Shown: positions 1 to 9,548, counted from the first letter of the stretch. The stretch is 64,000 nucleotides of DNA from Alterisphingorhabdus sp051668705 (GCF_051668705.1 NZ_CP196351.1:2480001-2544000); one strand, 5' to 3'. The notes: generated from the letters alone by a model not told the origin. A program made the numbers and translations.

Positions 1-254
1 ATCTCAATATTCAGAACTTGTTTATTGATATATTGAATTTGCTCAATAAACGGAATCCGCCAAGCGAGGCCTGCACCAGTTTGGCCGAATACTTCATTCG
101 GTTTGTAGATATTGATTTTACGCTGTGGTTGACCATAGCGCAGAATTAAGGCCTGTTCTGTTTCAGGTACGATTGACACTGAAAGACTGGTCAATATTGC
201 GGCAAAAATTAGGACAATGCCGATGACAACAGGGTTACCGAAACGCGTTCCCAT
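1..254 (-). CDS. hflC: HflC, protease modulator (partial, C-terminus outside window)
   Basis: Only the first 84 codons are inside the window. The reading starts MGTRFGNPVVIGIV, a single N-terminal membrane anchor, and continues into the SPFH/prohibitin part (VPETEQALILRYGQPQRKIN). Members of this family form the periplasm-facing HflK-HflC cage around the membrane protease FtsH and restrain it. The ATG shares one base with the hflK stop (TAATG), so the pair is translationally coupled in the usual hflK-hflC order. The 3' end is cut by the window edge. Confidence 0.9.
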   Translation of the reverse strand, partial: MGTRFGNPVVIGIVLIFAAILTSLSVSIVPETEQALILRYGQPQRKINIYKPNEVFGQTGAGLAWRIPFIEQIQYINKQVLNIE

Positions 255-1375
255 TATTGCTCTCCCTGACCGGTTGACGGTTGCGTGGGTGCTGGCACCG
301 TTGGTTGAGCAATGCTGTCAGCGCGTCGGCGTAATTCAGGCAGAGGCAGGTAAGGCGTAACATTGCCGGCTTCGACAATTGTTTTATCTACTTTACCCAG
401 TACCGCCTCCAGCGTTTCATAATAGAGACGCTGGCGCGTGACTTCAGGCGCCAGACGATATTGCTCATAAACCTGATCAAAACGTGAAGTTTCACCTTTT
501 GCACGTTCAATCAAACGGCTGGCATAAGCACGCGCATCGTTTTTCGATGTCTCAGCTTGTTGCTGGGCAACGTTAACCTGCTTAAATGCTTCATTGACCT
601 CTTTTGGCGGATCGGATTGACGGATAGTAATACCCTGAATCAAAACGCCAGCGCGGTAATCATCCAATATTTCCTGCATGCGTTGACGCACCTGTGCCTC
701 AATATCGGTACGTGCCGGACCAATCGCATCGTCCAGCGAGAAATTGGCAATGACAGCACGCATCGAACTTTCGGCCGTCGCCTCAACTGCCCCATCAGGG
801 CCCTCTAGTTGAAAGAGATACAGCTCAGGGTCGCGCACTGACCAGCGGACCTCATAGGCCATATCGATAATATTTTGGTCGCTCGTCAAAACAAAATTGC
901 CGTCATTGGCGCTTGCCGTGCCGATCGATGTTTCGCGAATAGCCTGTGTGTCGACTTTTTCCATAGTTTCGAAAGGCATTGGCAGGGTCCAGTTAATGCC
1001 CGGGCCAACGGTACGCGAATAGGAACCAAGAAACTTGACGACGCCCTGCTCTTGCGGACCCAGTCGCCATATGCTGGTCGATAATATCCAAAAAATGGCA
1101 ATGCCAATCAGGGCCAGTGGAATGAACTTCTTGCTATCCGGCATTTTGGGCATGCCTGTCATGCCTCCACCGCCGCCATTAGGGCCACCCCCGCCAGAAC
1201 GGTTGCGGAATAAATCCTCTACCGTGCCCTTTTTGCCAGAGCCATTGCTGCTGCCCGAAGGTTGCCATGGATTATTGGGCCCGCCAGAGCCGCCTTTGGT
1301 CGGGCCATCGCCCCAAGGACTGCCCGAAGCCATGAATGAACCGAATTGCGAAAATATCTTGGAAAAACTTGCCAT
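254..1375 (-). CDS. hflK: HflK, FtsH protease activity modulator
   Basis: 373 aa. Residues 1-80 are a Gly/Pro/Ser-rich cytoplasmic tail (for example GGGGPNGGGGGMTG), which is typical of HflK. A membrane anchor follows at about 87-105 (FIPLALIGIAIFWILS). The SPFH/band-7 domain runs from about 106 to 300 (RLGPQEQGVVKFLGSY), and a helical, Ala/Gln-rich stretch leads to a Pro-rich tail. HflK and HflC assemble with FtsH at the inner membrane and control degradation of membrane proteins. The gene is the first of the hflKC pair and is divergent from the Mrp gene across about 130 bp, where both promoters must lie. Confidence 0.93.
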   Translation of the reverse strand: MASFSKIFSQFGSFMASGSPWGDGPTKGGSGGPNNPWQPSGSSNGSGKKGTVEDLFRNRSGGGGPNGGGGGMTGMPKMPDSKKFIPLALIGIAIFWILSTSIWRLGPQEQGVVKFLGSYSRTVGPGINWTLPMPFETMEKVDTQAIRETSIGTASANDGNFVLTSDQNIIDMAYEVRWSVRDPELYLFQLEGPDGAVEATAESSMRAVIANFSLDDAIGPARTDIEAQVRQRMQEILDDYRAGVLIQGITIRQSDPPKEVNEAFKQVNVAQQQAETSKNDARAYASRLIERAKGETSRFDQVYEQYRLAPEVTRQRLYYETLEAVLGKVDKTIVEAGNVTPYLPLPELRRRADSIAQPTVPAPTQPSTGQGEQ

Positions 1376-1525
1376 ATTCTCTTTATAGGTAACCCATGTT
1401 CAGAAAAATAGTGTCTTTGCGCATCTAGACCATGTTATGCGGCAAAATAATGATATTATTCGACCGACTGCACCTGCATCACTGCCCCTTGTTTCCCTAT
1501 ATAAGTGAAAGAGTTACCCCGAAAA

Positions 1526-2545
1526 ATGCCGACAGTTGAAGCGCTTGAAAAAATCTTGGAAACAATTGCCGGTTCTCGCCATTCGGGATTACGGATCGAT
1601 GAAGGTGATGTTTCACTCGTTCTGGATGTCAGCGGTTTGTCGCAATTGGAACGCGATAAGATGGACATCGCCATCAAACAGGCATTGCGTCAGCAAGGCG
1701 GCGCACAAACAGTGAAAATCGCGATGACCGCCGAAAAGGTGAAACGGCGGCTCATTGCTGTGGGAAGTGGCAAAGGCGGCGTTGGCAAATCAACCGTTTC
1801 CACCAATTTGGCCATCGCCCTTATGCAGGCAGGGCACAAAACCGGAATGGTCGATGCCGATATTTACGGACCATCACAGACTCGTTTGCTGGATTGCCCC
1901 GAGAACAAGCCGGAAATTCACGATAAGAAATTGGTGCCGATAACCACACCATCAGGCATAAAATTGCTTTCTATGGGGCAGTTGATTGAGCAAGGCCGCG
2001 CTATTGCGTGGCGTGGCCCCATGGCGGGTAAGGCCCTGGCGCAACTGATTGATGCCGATTGGGGCGATGTTACCGATCTTGTTATCGATCTGCCGCCAGG
2101 TACCGGCGATGTACAAATGTCTTTGATGCAACAGTTCAAACCTGATGGCGCAGTGATCGTGTCTACACCGCAGGATCTGGCGCTGATTGATGCAACACGG
2201 GCCATAAACCTGTTCGATCAAGGCAGCATACCGATTATCGGTTTGATCGAGAATATGGCGGGCTATATCTGCCCCAATTGTGGAGAGATTAGCGACCCCT
2301 TTGGCGCAGGCGGGGCAGAAGCCGCGGCCCAACAGATGAACCTGCCTTTTCTAGGCCGCATCCCGCTTGACATAGCCATTCGCCAAACCAGTGATGCTGG
2401 CACACCTATAGCCGCTATTGATTGCCCGCAAGCCGCAGCTTTTCGTGCGATAGCGGCCAAAACCGTTGCCAGACTCGATGATATCGCCAAAGCGCCACCG
2501 CCGGCTCCCGCTTCTGCCCCCGGTCCAGTGGCAGATGCGCATTAA
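1526..2545 (+). CDS. mrp: Mrp/NBP35-family Fe-S carrier P-loop ATPase
   Basis: About 339 aa from ATG 1526. An in-frame GTG at 1505 would add seven residues, but the ATG has a GAAAGAG purine run about 12 nt upstream and gives the cleaner N-terminus. Residues 1-70 form a MIP18-like N-domain. The deviant Walker A GSGKGGVGKST is at about 80-90, DADIYGPSQ follows, and the Walker B-like DLPPGTGD comes later. A CPNCG (CxxC) motif near residue 250 is the Fe-S ligand site of Mrp/ApbC dimers. The family binds and transfers 4Fe-4S clusters. The C-terminal 20 residues are Ala/Pro-rich. The stop lies 4 bp before the start of the next gene. Confidence 0.92.
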   Translation: MPTVEALEKILETIAGSRHSGLRIDEGDVSLVLDVSGLSQLERDKMDIAIKQALRQQGGAQTVKIAMTAEKVKRRLIAVGSGKGGVGKSTVSTNLAIALMQAGHKTGMVDADIYGPSQTRLLDCPENKPEIHDKKLVPITTPSGIKLLSMGQLIEQGRAIAWRGPMAGKALAQLIDADWGDVTDLVIDLPPGTGDVQMSLMQQFKPDGAVIVSTPQDLALIDATRAINLFDQGSIPIIGLIENMAGYICPNCGEISDPFGAGGAEAAAQQMNLPFLGRIPLDIAIRQTSDAGTPIAAIDCPQAAAFRAIAAKTVARLDDIAKAPPPAPASAPGPVADAH

Positions 2546-2549
2546 ATCA

Positions 2550-4820
2550 ATGACAAGCATATCCCGCAGAACAGTTTTGATAACAGGTGCCGTAGGCGCA
2601 GGCTTGGTCGTGGGTTGGTCCTTATTGCCCACCGAATTTGATAACCCTGTCCGCGCTGCACCGGATGATATTCTTTTCAACACCTATGTGCGGCTAACAG
2701 CCAGTGGCAGCATTACAATATCCATTCCAGTGCTGGACTTTGGCCTTGGTGAATCCACCTTGCTCGCCCAAATTATTGCGCAGGAAATGGGCGCGGATTG
2801 GCGCACTATAGCCATTGAGCCAGCTACGCCCAGCCCAGTTTACGCAAATATGACGCTACTTAAACGTTGGGCACCGATAATTGCCCCGCAAGATACCGGC
2901 ACGGCAATTGCGCAAAGCGACCTTTTACTACAGCGCTATGCTGACCAGACACCCTTTATGATCAGCGGCGAAGCATCCACACTGGCCAGCTATTATCAAC
3001 CCTGCCGCGATGCTGGTGCAGGGGTGCGCATCTTGCTAGCCAGTGCAGCAGCAGAGCGTTGGGGTATCGATTGGGAGCAATGCACGGTCGCCAATAATTT
3101 TGTATCCTTTGACGATAAGCAACTCTCCTTCGCGCAATTGGCGCAAGAGGCAGCGACGCAAACTCTGCCCGATATATTACCGCTCAATCCCGATGGCTCC
3201 GGCGAACCAGAATTGCGAAATGTTGGGTTGCAAGCATTGGATAATGGCATGCGCACCAACTATCCGCGCCTTGATTTGCCCGCCAAGGTCGATGGCTCAG
3301 CCAATTTTGCTGCTGATATTCGCTTGCCGGAAATGCTCTACGCCGCCACCCGGCAAGGGCCACTAGGCAATAGCCGAGTCAAAACATTTAATCGCGAAGC
3401 CGCGATGCAGGTAGATGCCGTTGTCGATGCTATTCAAAAGGATGATTTTGTGGCCGTGTTGGCGACAAATTGGTGGGCCGCCAATCAGGGACTGACCGCC
3501 AGTCGCCCTGAATTTATCAGCATTGGGCGGCTTGCCGATAGTGACACAATGCAGCAAACTCTGGAAAATGCTGTGCGGGGCGGCCAGGGCTATAGGCTGG
3601 AATCGGTTGGTAATGTGGGCGATGCTCTAACACAGGACGGCGTTTTTATCGGCCAGTACCGCGTCGCAGCGGCCCAGCATTGCACTATTGAAACCCAGTC
3701 GGCAACAGCCCGCTTTGCAGATGGCAGAGCGGAAATCTGGTATGCCGCGCAGGCACCATCCCAAACGCAAAGTGCAGTGGCAGAGGCTTTGGGTATTCCA
3801 GCCAAAAATGTCACGATTTACACCATGCCTTCATCAGGCGGCTGCGGCAAAGCGCTTGACCATCGCCCTGCCATTCAGGCGGCATTGCTGGCGCAGCAGA
3901 CGCAGCGGCCGGTGCAACTTTGCTGGTCGCGCGGCGAGGAACAGGTGCAAAACCTGCCACGCCCGCCGGCATATCTGGAATTGGCAGCTGCAACCCGCCA
4001 GGATGGTTCTATCACCGCGATGCATCACAAAATCGCCACACCCGCTGCGGGTCGTCAGACAATGCGCCGCTTGTTCGATGGTGAAAGCCCCGCCCAAGCA
4101 CGCGCTGAAACCACGAGCAGCTATGACCGCCATATGGTCGCAGGCGCCATGGCACCCTATGCCATTGCCAATATCAGCATAGACCATCATCCGGTCGATA
4201 TTGCATTGCCAACCGGCATGATGCGCGCCGATAGTGAAACGCTGAATTGTTTTGCCCGTGAATGTTTCATTGATGAGTTGGCAATAAATGCTGCGCGTGA
4301 GCCTTTATCCTATCGCGTGCAAATGCTTGGCAAGACACCGCGACTTGTTGCCTGTCTATCACAGGCTGCAACTATGGCCGGATGGGATGGCGGCAGCAGA
4401 AATAGCGGGCAAGGCATTGCCTGCCACTCTATGCATGGCGCAATGATCGCGATTATTGCCAATGCCCAGCGCCGCGATGACGGTGTTCGCGTCACACGGT
4501 TAAGCGCTGCGGTCGATATTGGTCAGGTAATCAACCCTGATATTTGCCTGCAACAGATTGAAAGCGGCATAGTGAATGGCATTGCCAATGCTCTGGGTGG
4601 AAGTAGCAAGTATAGAGGCGGGCTGACCAATGGTCGCCATTTACGCGATTATAATCTGCCCGTTTTGGCAGATATGCCTGAAATGGAAATATTTCTGATG
4701 CGCAGCAATAGTGTCGCACGAGACGCTGATACAATAGGAATACCGGCGGTTGCGCCTGCCATTGCCAATGCCCTATTTTCGGCTACTGGCTTTCGCTTTC
4801 GCCAATTGCCATTGATTTGA
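2550..4820 (+). CDS. IorB-like molybdopterin-binding aldehyde/isoquinoline oxidoreductase large subunit
   Basis: About 756 aa from ATG 2550. ATG 2535 is possible but would overlap mrp. The N-terminus (ISRRTVLITGAVGAG) has a twin-arginine signal, so the protein is probably exported folded with its cofactor. The body matches the xanthine-oxidase-superfamily large subunit of the IorB/membrane aldehyde dehydrogenase type. Features include two N-terminal molybdopterin-binding halves, the PSSGGCGKALDHRPA region near residue 430 and, near the C-terminus, the conserved DIGQVINPD stretch and GGLTNGRHLRDYNLPVLADM. Such enzymes oxidise N-heterocycles or aldehydes by hydroxylation. The usual 2Fe-2S small subunit (IorA) is not adjacent, which is odd. 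The substrate cannot be told. Confidence 0.82.
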   Translation: MTSISRRTVLITGAVGAGLVVGWSLLPTEFDNPVRAAPDDILFNTYVRLTASGSITISIPVLDFGLGESTLLAQIIAQEMGADWRTIAIEPATPSPVYANMTLLKRWAPIIAPQDTGTAIAQSDLLLQRYADQTPFMISGEASTLASYYQPCRDAGAGVRILLASAAAERWGIDWEQCTVANNFVSFDDKQLSFAQLAQEAATQTLPDILPLNPDGSGEPELRNVGLQALDNGMRTNYPRLDLPAKVDGSANFAADIRLPEMLYAATRQGPLGNSRVKTFNREAAMQVDAVVDAIQKDDFVAVLATNWWAANQGLTASRPEFISIGRLADSDTMQQTLENAVRGGQGYRLESVGNVGDALTQDGVFIGQYRVAAAQHCTIETQSATARFADGRAEIWYAAQAPSQTQSAVAEALGIPAKNVTIYTMPSSGGCGKALDHRPAIQAALLAQQTQRPVQLCWSRGEEQVQNLPRPPAYLELAAATRQDGSITAMHHKIATPAAGRQTMRRLFDGESPAQARAETTSSYDRHMVAGAMAPYAIANISIDHHPVDIALPTGMMRADSETLNCFARECFIDELAINAAREPLSYRVQMLGKTPRLVACLSQAATMAGWDGGSRNSGQGIACHSMHGAMIAIIANAQRRDDGVRVTRLSAAVDIGQVINPDICLQQIESGIVNGIANALGGSSKYRGGLTNGRHLRDYNLPVLADMPEMEIFLMRSNSVARDADTIGIPAVAPAIANALFSATGFRFRQLPLI

Positions 4821-4873
4821 CGTTTCGGCGCATTAACTCTGCCAATATTCACTGGAACGTGTAAGGACGCCTT

Positions 4874-5956
4874 ATGGCCGAAGATATTGACATTCCGTCT
4901 TATGCCAATGTGCCGCGTCCTGATGGCCACCCCGCTGCGCCTGTTGGAAAGATTGGTGTGCTGCTGGTCAATCTTGGCACGCCAGAAGCCCCCGAAGTTG
5001 GCCCGATCAAAACCTATTTGCGCGAATTTCTGTCGGACCGCCGCGTCGTCGAGTTGCCCGCGATTATTTGGCAACCCGTTCTGCGCGGGCTTATCCTTAA
5101 TACCCGCCCGCCCAAAACGGCTATTGCCTATGGCAAAATCTGGCTGGATGATGGTTCCCCGTTGATGGTTTATACACGCGGCCTTGCACAGCAATTACAC
5201 ACGCAATTCGCTGAAGCTGGCATGGACCATGTGCATGTTGATTTTGCCATGCGCTATGGTAACCCCAATATTCCCGATAAATTGCAGGCGATGAAAGATG
5301 CCGGATGTGACCGCATATTGGTGGCATCGCTCTATCCGCAATATTCCGGCGCCACCACGGGCACGGCCAATGATAAGGTGTTTGAGACATTACAGGGCCT
5401 GAGATGGCAACCTGCACTGCGCATCATGCCCCCTTATCATGATGACCCGCTTTATATCGCGGCATTGGCCAAGATGTTAGAACAGCAAATTGCTGGTCTG
5501 GATTTCAAACCCGATGCCGTAATTGCCAGCTTTCATGGCATGCCGCTCAAAACCCTGCATGATGGCGACCCCTATCATTGCCATTGTCGCAAAACAGCGC
5601 GCTTATTGTCTGAGCATATGGCCGATTTTCTGGCCGCCAATACCAATGGCGATGCAGGCAATGAGCTGATTGTTTCTTTCCAGTCGCGATTTGGCCGCGC
5701 CAAATGGCTGGAACCAGCCACTGATGAAACGCTGGAGACCCTGCCTAGCAAAGGCATTAAGAAGGTAGCGATCTTTGCGCCTGGCTTTGCTGTCGATTGT
5801 GTTGAAACGCTGGAAGAATTGGCGATTGAAGGCAAGGAAGAGTTTATGGAAGCTGGCGGTGAGCAATTTGCCTATCTGCCCTGCCTGAATGTTGACCCTA
5901 TTGCCGATGATATGATGCTGGCGCTGGTACGCCGCGAACTGGGCGGCTGGATATAA
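4874..5956 (+). CDS. hemH: Ferrochelatase
   Basis: 360 aa, normal for alphaproteobacterial HemH. It inserts Fe2+ into protoporphyrin IX in the last step of protoheme synthesis. Diagnostic segments are GVLLVNLGTPEAPE near residue 30, DGSPLMVYTRGLA near 100, and IASFHGMP near 220 with the catalytic/metal-binding His. FAPGFAVDCVETLEEL near 300 carries the conserved active-site Glu. The sequence before the domain is a short 25-residue extension. It stands 53 bp after the molybdoenzyme gene on the same strand. A shared transcript is possible but not required. Confidence 0.97.
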   Translation: MAEDIDIPSYANVPRPDGHPAAPVGKIGVLLVNLGTPEAPEVGPIKTYLREFLSDRRVVELPAIIWQPVLRGLILNTRPPKTAIAYGKIWLDDGSPLMVYTRGLAQQLHTQFAEAGMDHVHVDFAMRYGNPNIPDKLQAMKDAGCDRILVASLYPQYSGATTGTANDKVFETLQGLRWQPALRIMPPYHDDPLYIAALAKMLEQQIAGLDFKPDAVIASFHGMPLKTLHDGDPYHCHCRKTARLLSEHMADFLAANTNGDAGNELIVSFQSRFGRAKWLEPATDETLETLPSKGIKKVAIFAPGFAVDCVETLEELAIEGKEEFMEAGGEQFAYLPCLNVDPIADDMMLALVRRELGGWI

Positions 5957-6060
5957 ATCATCCGCATTTGCCGGGTAAAATCTTGCCATTGGCTTGACCC
6001 GATGCGCGCAAACGCACAATCTGCGCAGCAATATATAGCAATTACGCAATGGGGACCAAA

Positions 6061-7632
6061 ATGGCTGATATTTTTCTGGGATTGGGCGGCGGAGAAAACC
6101 AGACCCTCAATATGGGGCGTGCTAATCGCCACGGTCTGATCGCAGGGGCAACCGGCACGGGTAAGACGGTCACTTTGCAAGGTCTTGCAGAGAGCTTTTC
6201 CGCACAAGGCGTTCCAGTATTTGTCGCCGACGTAAAAGGTGATTTATCAGGCATTTCCATGCAGGGTTCGTCCGACTTCAAACATGCGGACAAGCTGCAA
6301 GCACGCGCCAAAGAACTGGGCATGGATGATTATGCTTATAGCGATAACCCCGCAATTTTTTGGGATCTTTATGGCGAGCAAGGCCACCCCATCCGCACCA
6401 CCATCACTGAAATGGGGCCATTGCTGCTGGCGCGGTTAATGGATTTGAACGATACGCAGGAAGGCGTTTTGAACATCGTTTTCCGTTTTGCCGATGAACA
6501 GGGCTTGTTGCTCCTTAACCTTGACGATCTGCAATCCATGTTGGCCTATACGGCAGAAAATGCCAAAGAATTGTCCGCCAAATATGGCAATGTCTCCAAA
6601 GCCAGTGTGGGCGCAATCCAGCGGCAATTGCTGCAATTGGATAGTCAGGGTGCAGGCCAGTTTTTTGGCGAACCAGCATTGGAAATTGATGATTTCATTC
6701 AGTGCGATGAAAATGGCCGCGGCTATATCAATGTGCTGGCGGCTGACAAATTGATGCGCAGCCCGAAGCTTTATGCCACTTTCCTGCTCTGGCTGCTGGC
6801 GGAATTGTTTGAAACACTGCCCGAAGTGGGTGATCCGGAAAAACCGAAACTGGTTTTCTTTTTTGATGAAGCGCATTTGCTGTTTGATGATGCGCCGAAA
6901 GCGCTGGAGGATAAGATTGAGCAAGTTGTCCGCTTGATCCGGTCAAAAGGCGTTGGCGTATTTTTCGTAACGCAAAACCCTATTGATATTCCCGAAAAAG
7001 TGGCCGGACAATTGGGCAACCGTGTGCAGCATGCTCTGCGTGCTTTCACCCCGCGTGACAAAAAAGCGATCAAGGCCGCGGCCGATACCTTCCGCATCAA
7101 CCCTGATCTGGATGTTGAGGAAGCGATTACCGAATTGCGGGTGGGTGAGGCTCTGGTTTCCACATTGATGGAAGATGGCGCGCCCAGCGTCGTGCAGCGC
7201 ACATTGATCAAGCCGCCCCGTTCGCGCCTTGGCCCTGTTAGCAAGAAAGAACGCGCGATCATCCGTTCCATATCGCCTGTTGAAGGCAAATATGATGAGG
7301 AAATAGACCGCGAGTCCGCGGAAGAAATATTGCTGCAAAAAGCCACCGACGCCACTGAAACAGCCGAAGAAGTAGCCGAAAAAGGCGAAAAAGAAGTGAG
7401 CAAGCGCTCGCGCAAAACCACCTCTATGTGGAGCAAGGCCATGAAGCGTGCCGGCCGCGCAGCGGCTGGTTCTGCCGCAGGGGCCGCAGCGGCTGCTGTT
7501 CTGGGCAAAAAGTCACGCGCCAACCCCGCGCGGACCGCAGCTACGTCGGCTGTCGGCTCAATCGTGACCGATCTGGCCGGACCGATTGCCGGACGTTTTG
7601 TCCGCAACCTTATTGGCGGCCTGATGCGATAA
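6061..7632 (+). CDS. HerA/YjgR-like P-loop ATPase (DUF853 family)
   Basis: 523 aa from ATG 6061, which has a GGGGA ribosome-binding site 6 nt upstream. An in-frame ATG at 6049 lacks one. Walker A AGATGTGKTVT is at about residues 29-38. FVADVKGDLSG follows, and Walker B is LVFFFDEAHLLF near 267. FVTQNPIDIPEKV is the sensor-like strand, and a C-terminal Ala/Gly-rich tail (370-523) includes a Glu-rich coiled section. The DUF853/YjgR family is a cytoplasmic HerA-FtsK-type NTPase of unknown role. It differs from DNA-repair HerA, which is usually paired with NurA, and no nurA is seen here. Confidence 0.85.
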   Translation: MADIFLGLGGGENQTLNMGRANRHGLIAGATGTGKTVTLQGLAESFSAQGVPVFVADVKGDLSGISMQGSSDFKHADKLQARAKELGMDDYAYSDNPAIFWDLYGEQGHPIRTTITEMGPLLLARLMDLNDTQEGVLNIVFRFADEQGLLLLNLDDLQSMLAYTAENAKELSAKYGNVSKASVGAIQRQLLQLDSQGAGQFFGEPALEIDDFIQCDENGRGYINVLAADKLMRSPKLYATFLLWLLAELFETLPEVGDPEKPKLVFFFDEAHLLFDDAPKALEDKIEQVVRLIRSKGVGVFFVTQNPIDIPEKVAGQLGNRVQHALRAFTPRDKKAIKAAADTFRINPDLDVEEAITELRVGEALVSTLMEDGAPSVVQRTLIKPPRSRLGPVSKKERAIIRSISPVEGKYDEEIDRESAEEILLQKATDATETAEEVAEKGEKEVSKRSRKTTSMWSKAMKRAGRAAAGSAAGAAAAAVLGKKSRANPARTAATSAVGSIVTDLAGPIAGRFVRNLIGGLMR

Positions 7633-7696
7633 TATGGACAGGCCGCCGCACCATAAGGATCAGCCCATAGGTGCAGGAGAGATGGAGGCTATAAAG

Positions 7697-9076
7697 GTGG
7701 CCACGCCAGATTATAGAACTTCACAGGCGCGCTATTCGCGTGTCGCTATGCTGCTGCACTGGCTCATTGCAGCAGCATTGGCTTTTCAAATGGGGCTTGG
7801 CGGCGCTTTGGAGGATCTGACGCCAGAGGCAGGTCTGTTCGCGGCCACGCAATTGCACAAATCCATCGGTATTATGATTTTGCTGTTATCGCTTATGCGT
7901 CTGTGCTGGCGCTGGTTCAAACCGCCACCACCCGCATTGCCGGACAGCCGACAGAACCATCTGCTATCCAAAACAGTGCATATCGGGCTGTACGCCTTTA
8001 TGATTGGCGCGCCGCTTTCCGGTTGGCTGTTGGTCTCAACCTCCAAGCTGGGCATTGATACCTATATTTTCAGCACATTATATTGGCCGCATATTCCCTT
8101 TGTTGGCGGGCTGGAGACATCTGCCAAGACAGCATTAAATGGCATGGCCGGAGCGGCGCATCATTATCTTGGCTGGATGGGTTTGGCACTGTTTGTGCTG
8201 CATGTTGCCGGGGCGTTGCGCCATCAGTTCCTGAAAGGCGAACCATTATTGGCGCGGATATGGCCGGGCAGATGGGGCGTGGGCAGGATGACCGGCACTA
8301 TGCTGATTATCGCTGCTTTTGCTATTATGTTCAGCCTGTGCGGCATCGCGCAGCAACTTTATGGCAGCGCGCAGGAAGAACCGGTGGCCAGTGCGCCAGA
8401 TGCGCCGCCAACAAATGCTGATCAGCTGGCCCAGGCAGCAGATATAGATAGCGGCGACCCAATAAGTGACGATGAACAGGCTGACCAGACTGACCCCGTT
8501 GAAACAGAGAATGAAGATCAGCCAGACGATGCGGACGACAGTGATCAAAGTACTGAAGATGACAATAAGGATATCAAGCCTGACCCTGCAATTGCCCATG
8601 ATTGGCAGATTATCGAGCGCCCGCCCATTGCTTTTAGCTTTGCGTGGAATGGCGAAACAGTGCGCGGCAGTTTTGCCGATTGGCAGGCCGATATCCGCTT
8701 TGGCGCAGACGCATTGGCGCAATCACGCATAGATGTGCGGGTAAATCTGGCTTCCGGAATGACTGGCAACCCGCAAATTGATGATGCTCTGCCCGGCGCT
8801 GACTTTTTTGCCGCAGCGCTAAACCCGCAAGCACGCTTTGTGTCGAGCGATATACGCAGCACGGGCGGTAACAATTATGAAGCGCGCGGAACACTAACGC
8901 TAAAAGGCATTAGCCAGCCGACAGTTTTGCGCTTTTCACTCGCACTATCTGGTAATCAGGCCGTGGCCAAAGGCAATGCAAGCATAGACCGCAATGCGCA
9001 CAAAGTGGGCGAAGGTAGCTATGGCGACATTTCCGATAAGGTTGTCGTCAGCTTTCAATTAACCGCTGAGCATTAA
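7697..9076 (+). CDS. Cytochrome b561 - YceI fusion protein
   Basis: 459 aa from GTG 7697, which has a perfect GGAGG 8 nt upstream. Upstream ATGs at 7682 and 7634 are less well placed. Residues 10-190 are a four-helix cytochrome b561 domain with haem-ligand histidines (LLHWLIA, LHKSIG, HHYLGWMG, LHVAGALRH). A fifth hydrophobic segment (about 205-225) and a very acidic, low-complexity linker (about 235-295, D/E/Q runs) follow. Residues 300-459 form a YceI lipocalin-like domain (FSFAWNGETVRGSF, GTLTLKGISQPTVLRFSL). b561 domains move electrons through the membrane, and YceI proteins bind isoprenoid quinone-like lipids in the periplasm. The fusion joins membrane redox to a lipid/quinone carrier. 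Confidence 0.88.
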   Translation: MATPDYRTSQARYSRVAMLLHWLIAAALAFQMGLGGALEDLTPEAGLFAATQLHKSIGIMILLLSLMRLCWRWFKPPPPALPDSRQNHLLSKTVHIGLYAFMIGAPLSGWLLVSTSKLGIDTYIFSTLYWPHIPFVGGLETSAKTALNGMAGAAHHYLGWMGLALFVLHVAGALRHQFLKGEPLLARIWPGRWGVGRMTGTMLIIAAFAIMFSLCGIAQQLYGSAQEEPVASAPDAPPTNADQLAQAADIDSGDPISDDEQADQTDPVETENEDQPDDADDSDQSTEDDNKDIKPDPAIAHDWQIIERPPIAFSFAWNGETVRGSFADWQADIRFGADALAQSRIDVRVNLASGMTGNPQIDDALPGADFFAAALNPQARFVSSDIRSTGGNNYEARGTLTLKGISQPTVLRFSLALSGNQAVAKGNASIDRNAHKVGEGSYGDISDKVVVSFQLTAEH

Positions 9077-9083
9077 AACTGAT

Positions 9084-9113
9084 TGGCCGGACCAGCAAAA
9101 GCCAGACCGGCCA
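9084..9113. terminator. GC-rich hairpin between convergent genes
   Basis: TGGCCGG (9084-9090) pairs with CCGGCCA (9107-9113). The hairpin sits just after the b561-YceI stop and before the end of the convergent VOC gene. There is no clear T-run, so it could be a weak bidirectional terminator or only an mRNA-stabilising hairpin. Confidence 0.35.
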
Positions 9114-9167
9114 GCAGCCATAAACGCATAGTGCAACTTTTGCGAACAGCGTTCAACACATTAGCGA

Positions 9168-9548
9168 TCAGCCAAAGTTCATTTTGCAGGCGCAGATTTT
9201 GTTGCCTTCTGGGTCACGAAAATATGCACCGTAGAAAACATTCTCCATGCGCCAGCCTGGCTCGCCCTCATCGCTGCCACCTACGGCCATCGCTTTTGCA
9301 TAAAGCGCATCGACTTCTTCCGTTGTTTCAAAGCGCAGTGCAATCATCACACCATTGCCAACTGTCGCTGGCTTTTCATCATAAGGCAGGCCAACAACCA
9401 GCATAGGTTCATCTGCACTTTTGCCAAAAAACTGCCCGTCACGCGGGGTTTTGAACAGCGGTTTTACGTCGCTGCCTTCAAACAATTTGCTGTAAAAGGC
9501 GATGCCTTCTTCAAGATTGTTGGTGCCGACCATAGTATATGCGATCAT
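9168..9548 (-). CDS. VOC-family (glyoxalase/bleomycin-resistance fold) protein
   Basis: 126 aa from ATG 9548 (MIAYTMVGTNNLEEGIAFYS), chosen because an AAAGG lies 8 nt upstream. ATG 9563 would add five residues. The single beta-alpha-beta-beta-beta pair pattern ends with FRDPEGNKICACKMNF, the usual last strand of small VOC proteins. Family members are metal-dependent lyases, dioxygenases or binding proteins. The reaction cannot be assigned. It is convergent with the b561-YceI gene and divergent from uvrB. Confidence 0.85.
   Translation of the reverse strand: MIAYTMVGTNNLEEGIAFYSKLFEGSDVKPLFKTPRDGQFFGKSADEPMLVVGLPYDEKPATVGNGVMIALRFETTEEVDALYAKAMAVGGSDEGEPGWRMENVFYGAYFRDPEGNKICACKMNFG

Noticed and set aside
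6771..7607. Minus-strand 278-aa Ser/Ala-rich frame
   Set aside because: Antisense shadow of the YjgR-like ATPase; composition mirrors the Ala-rich sense tail.
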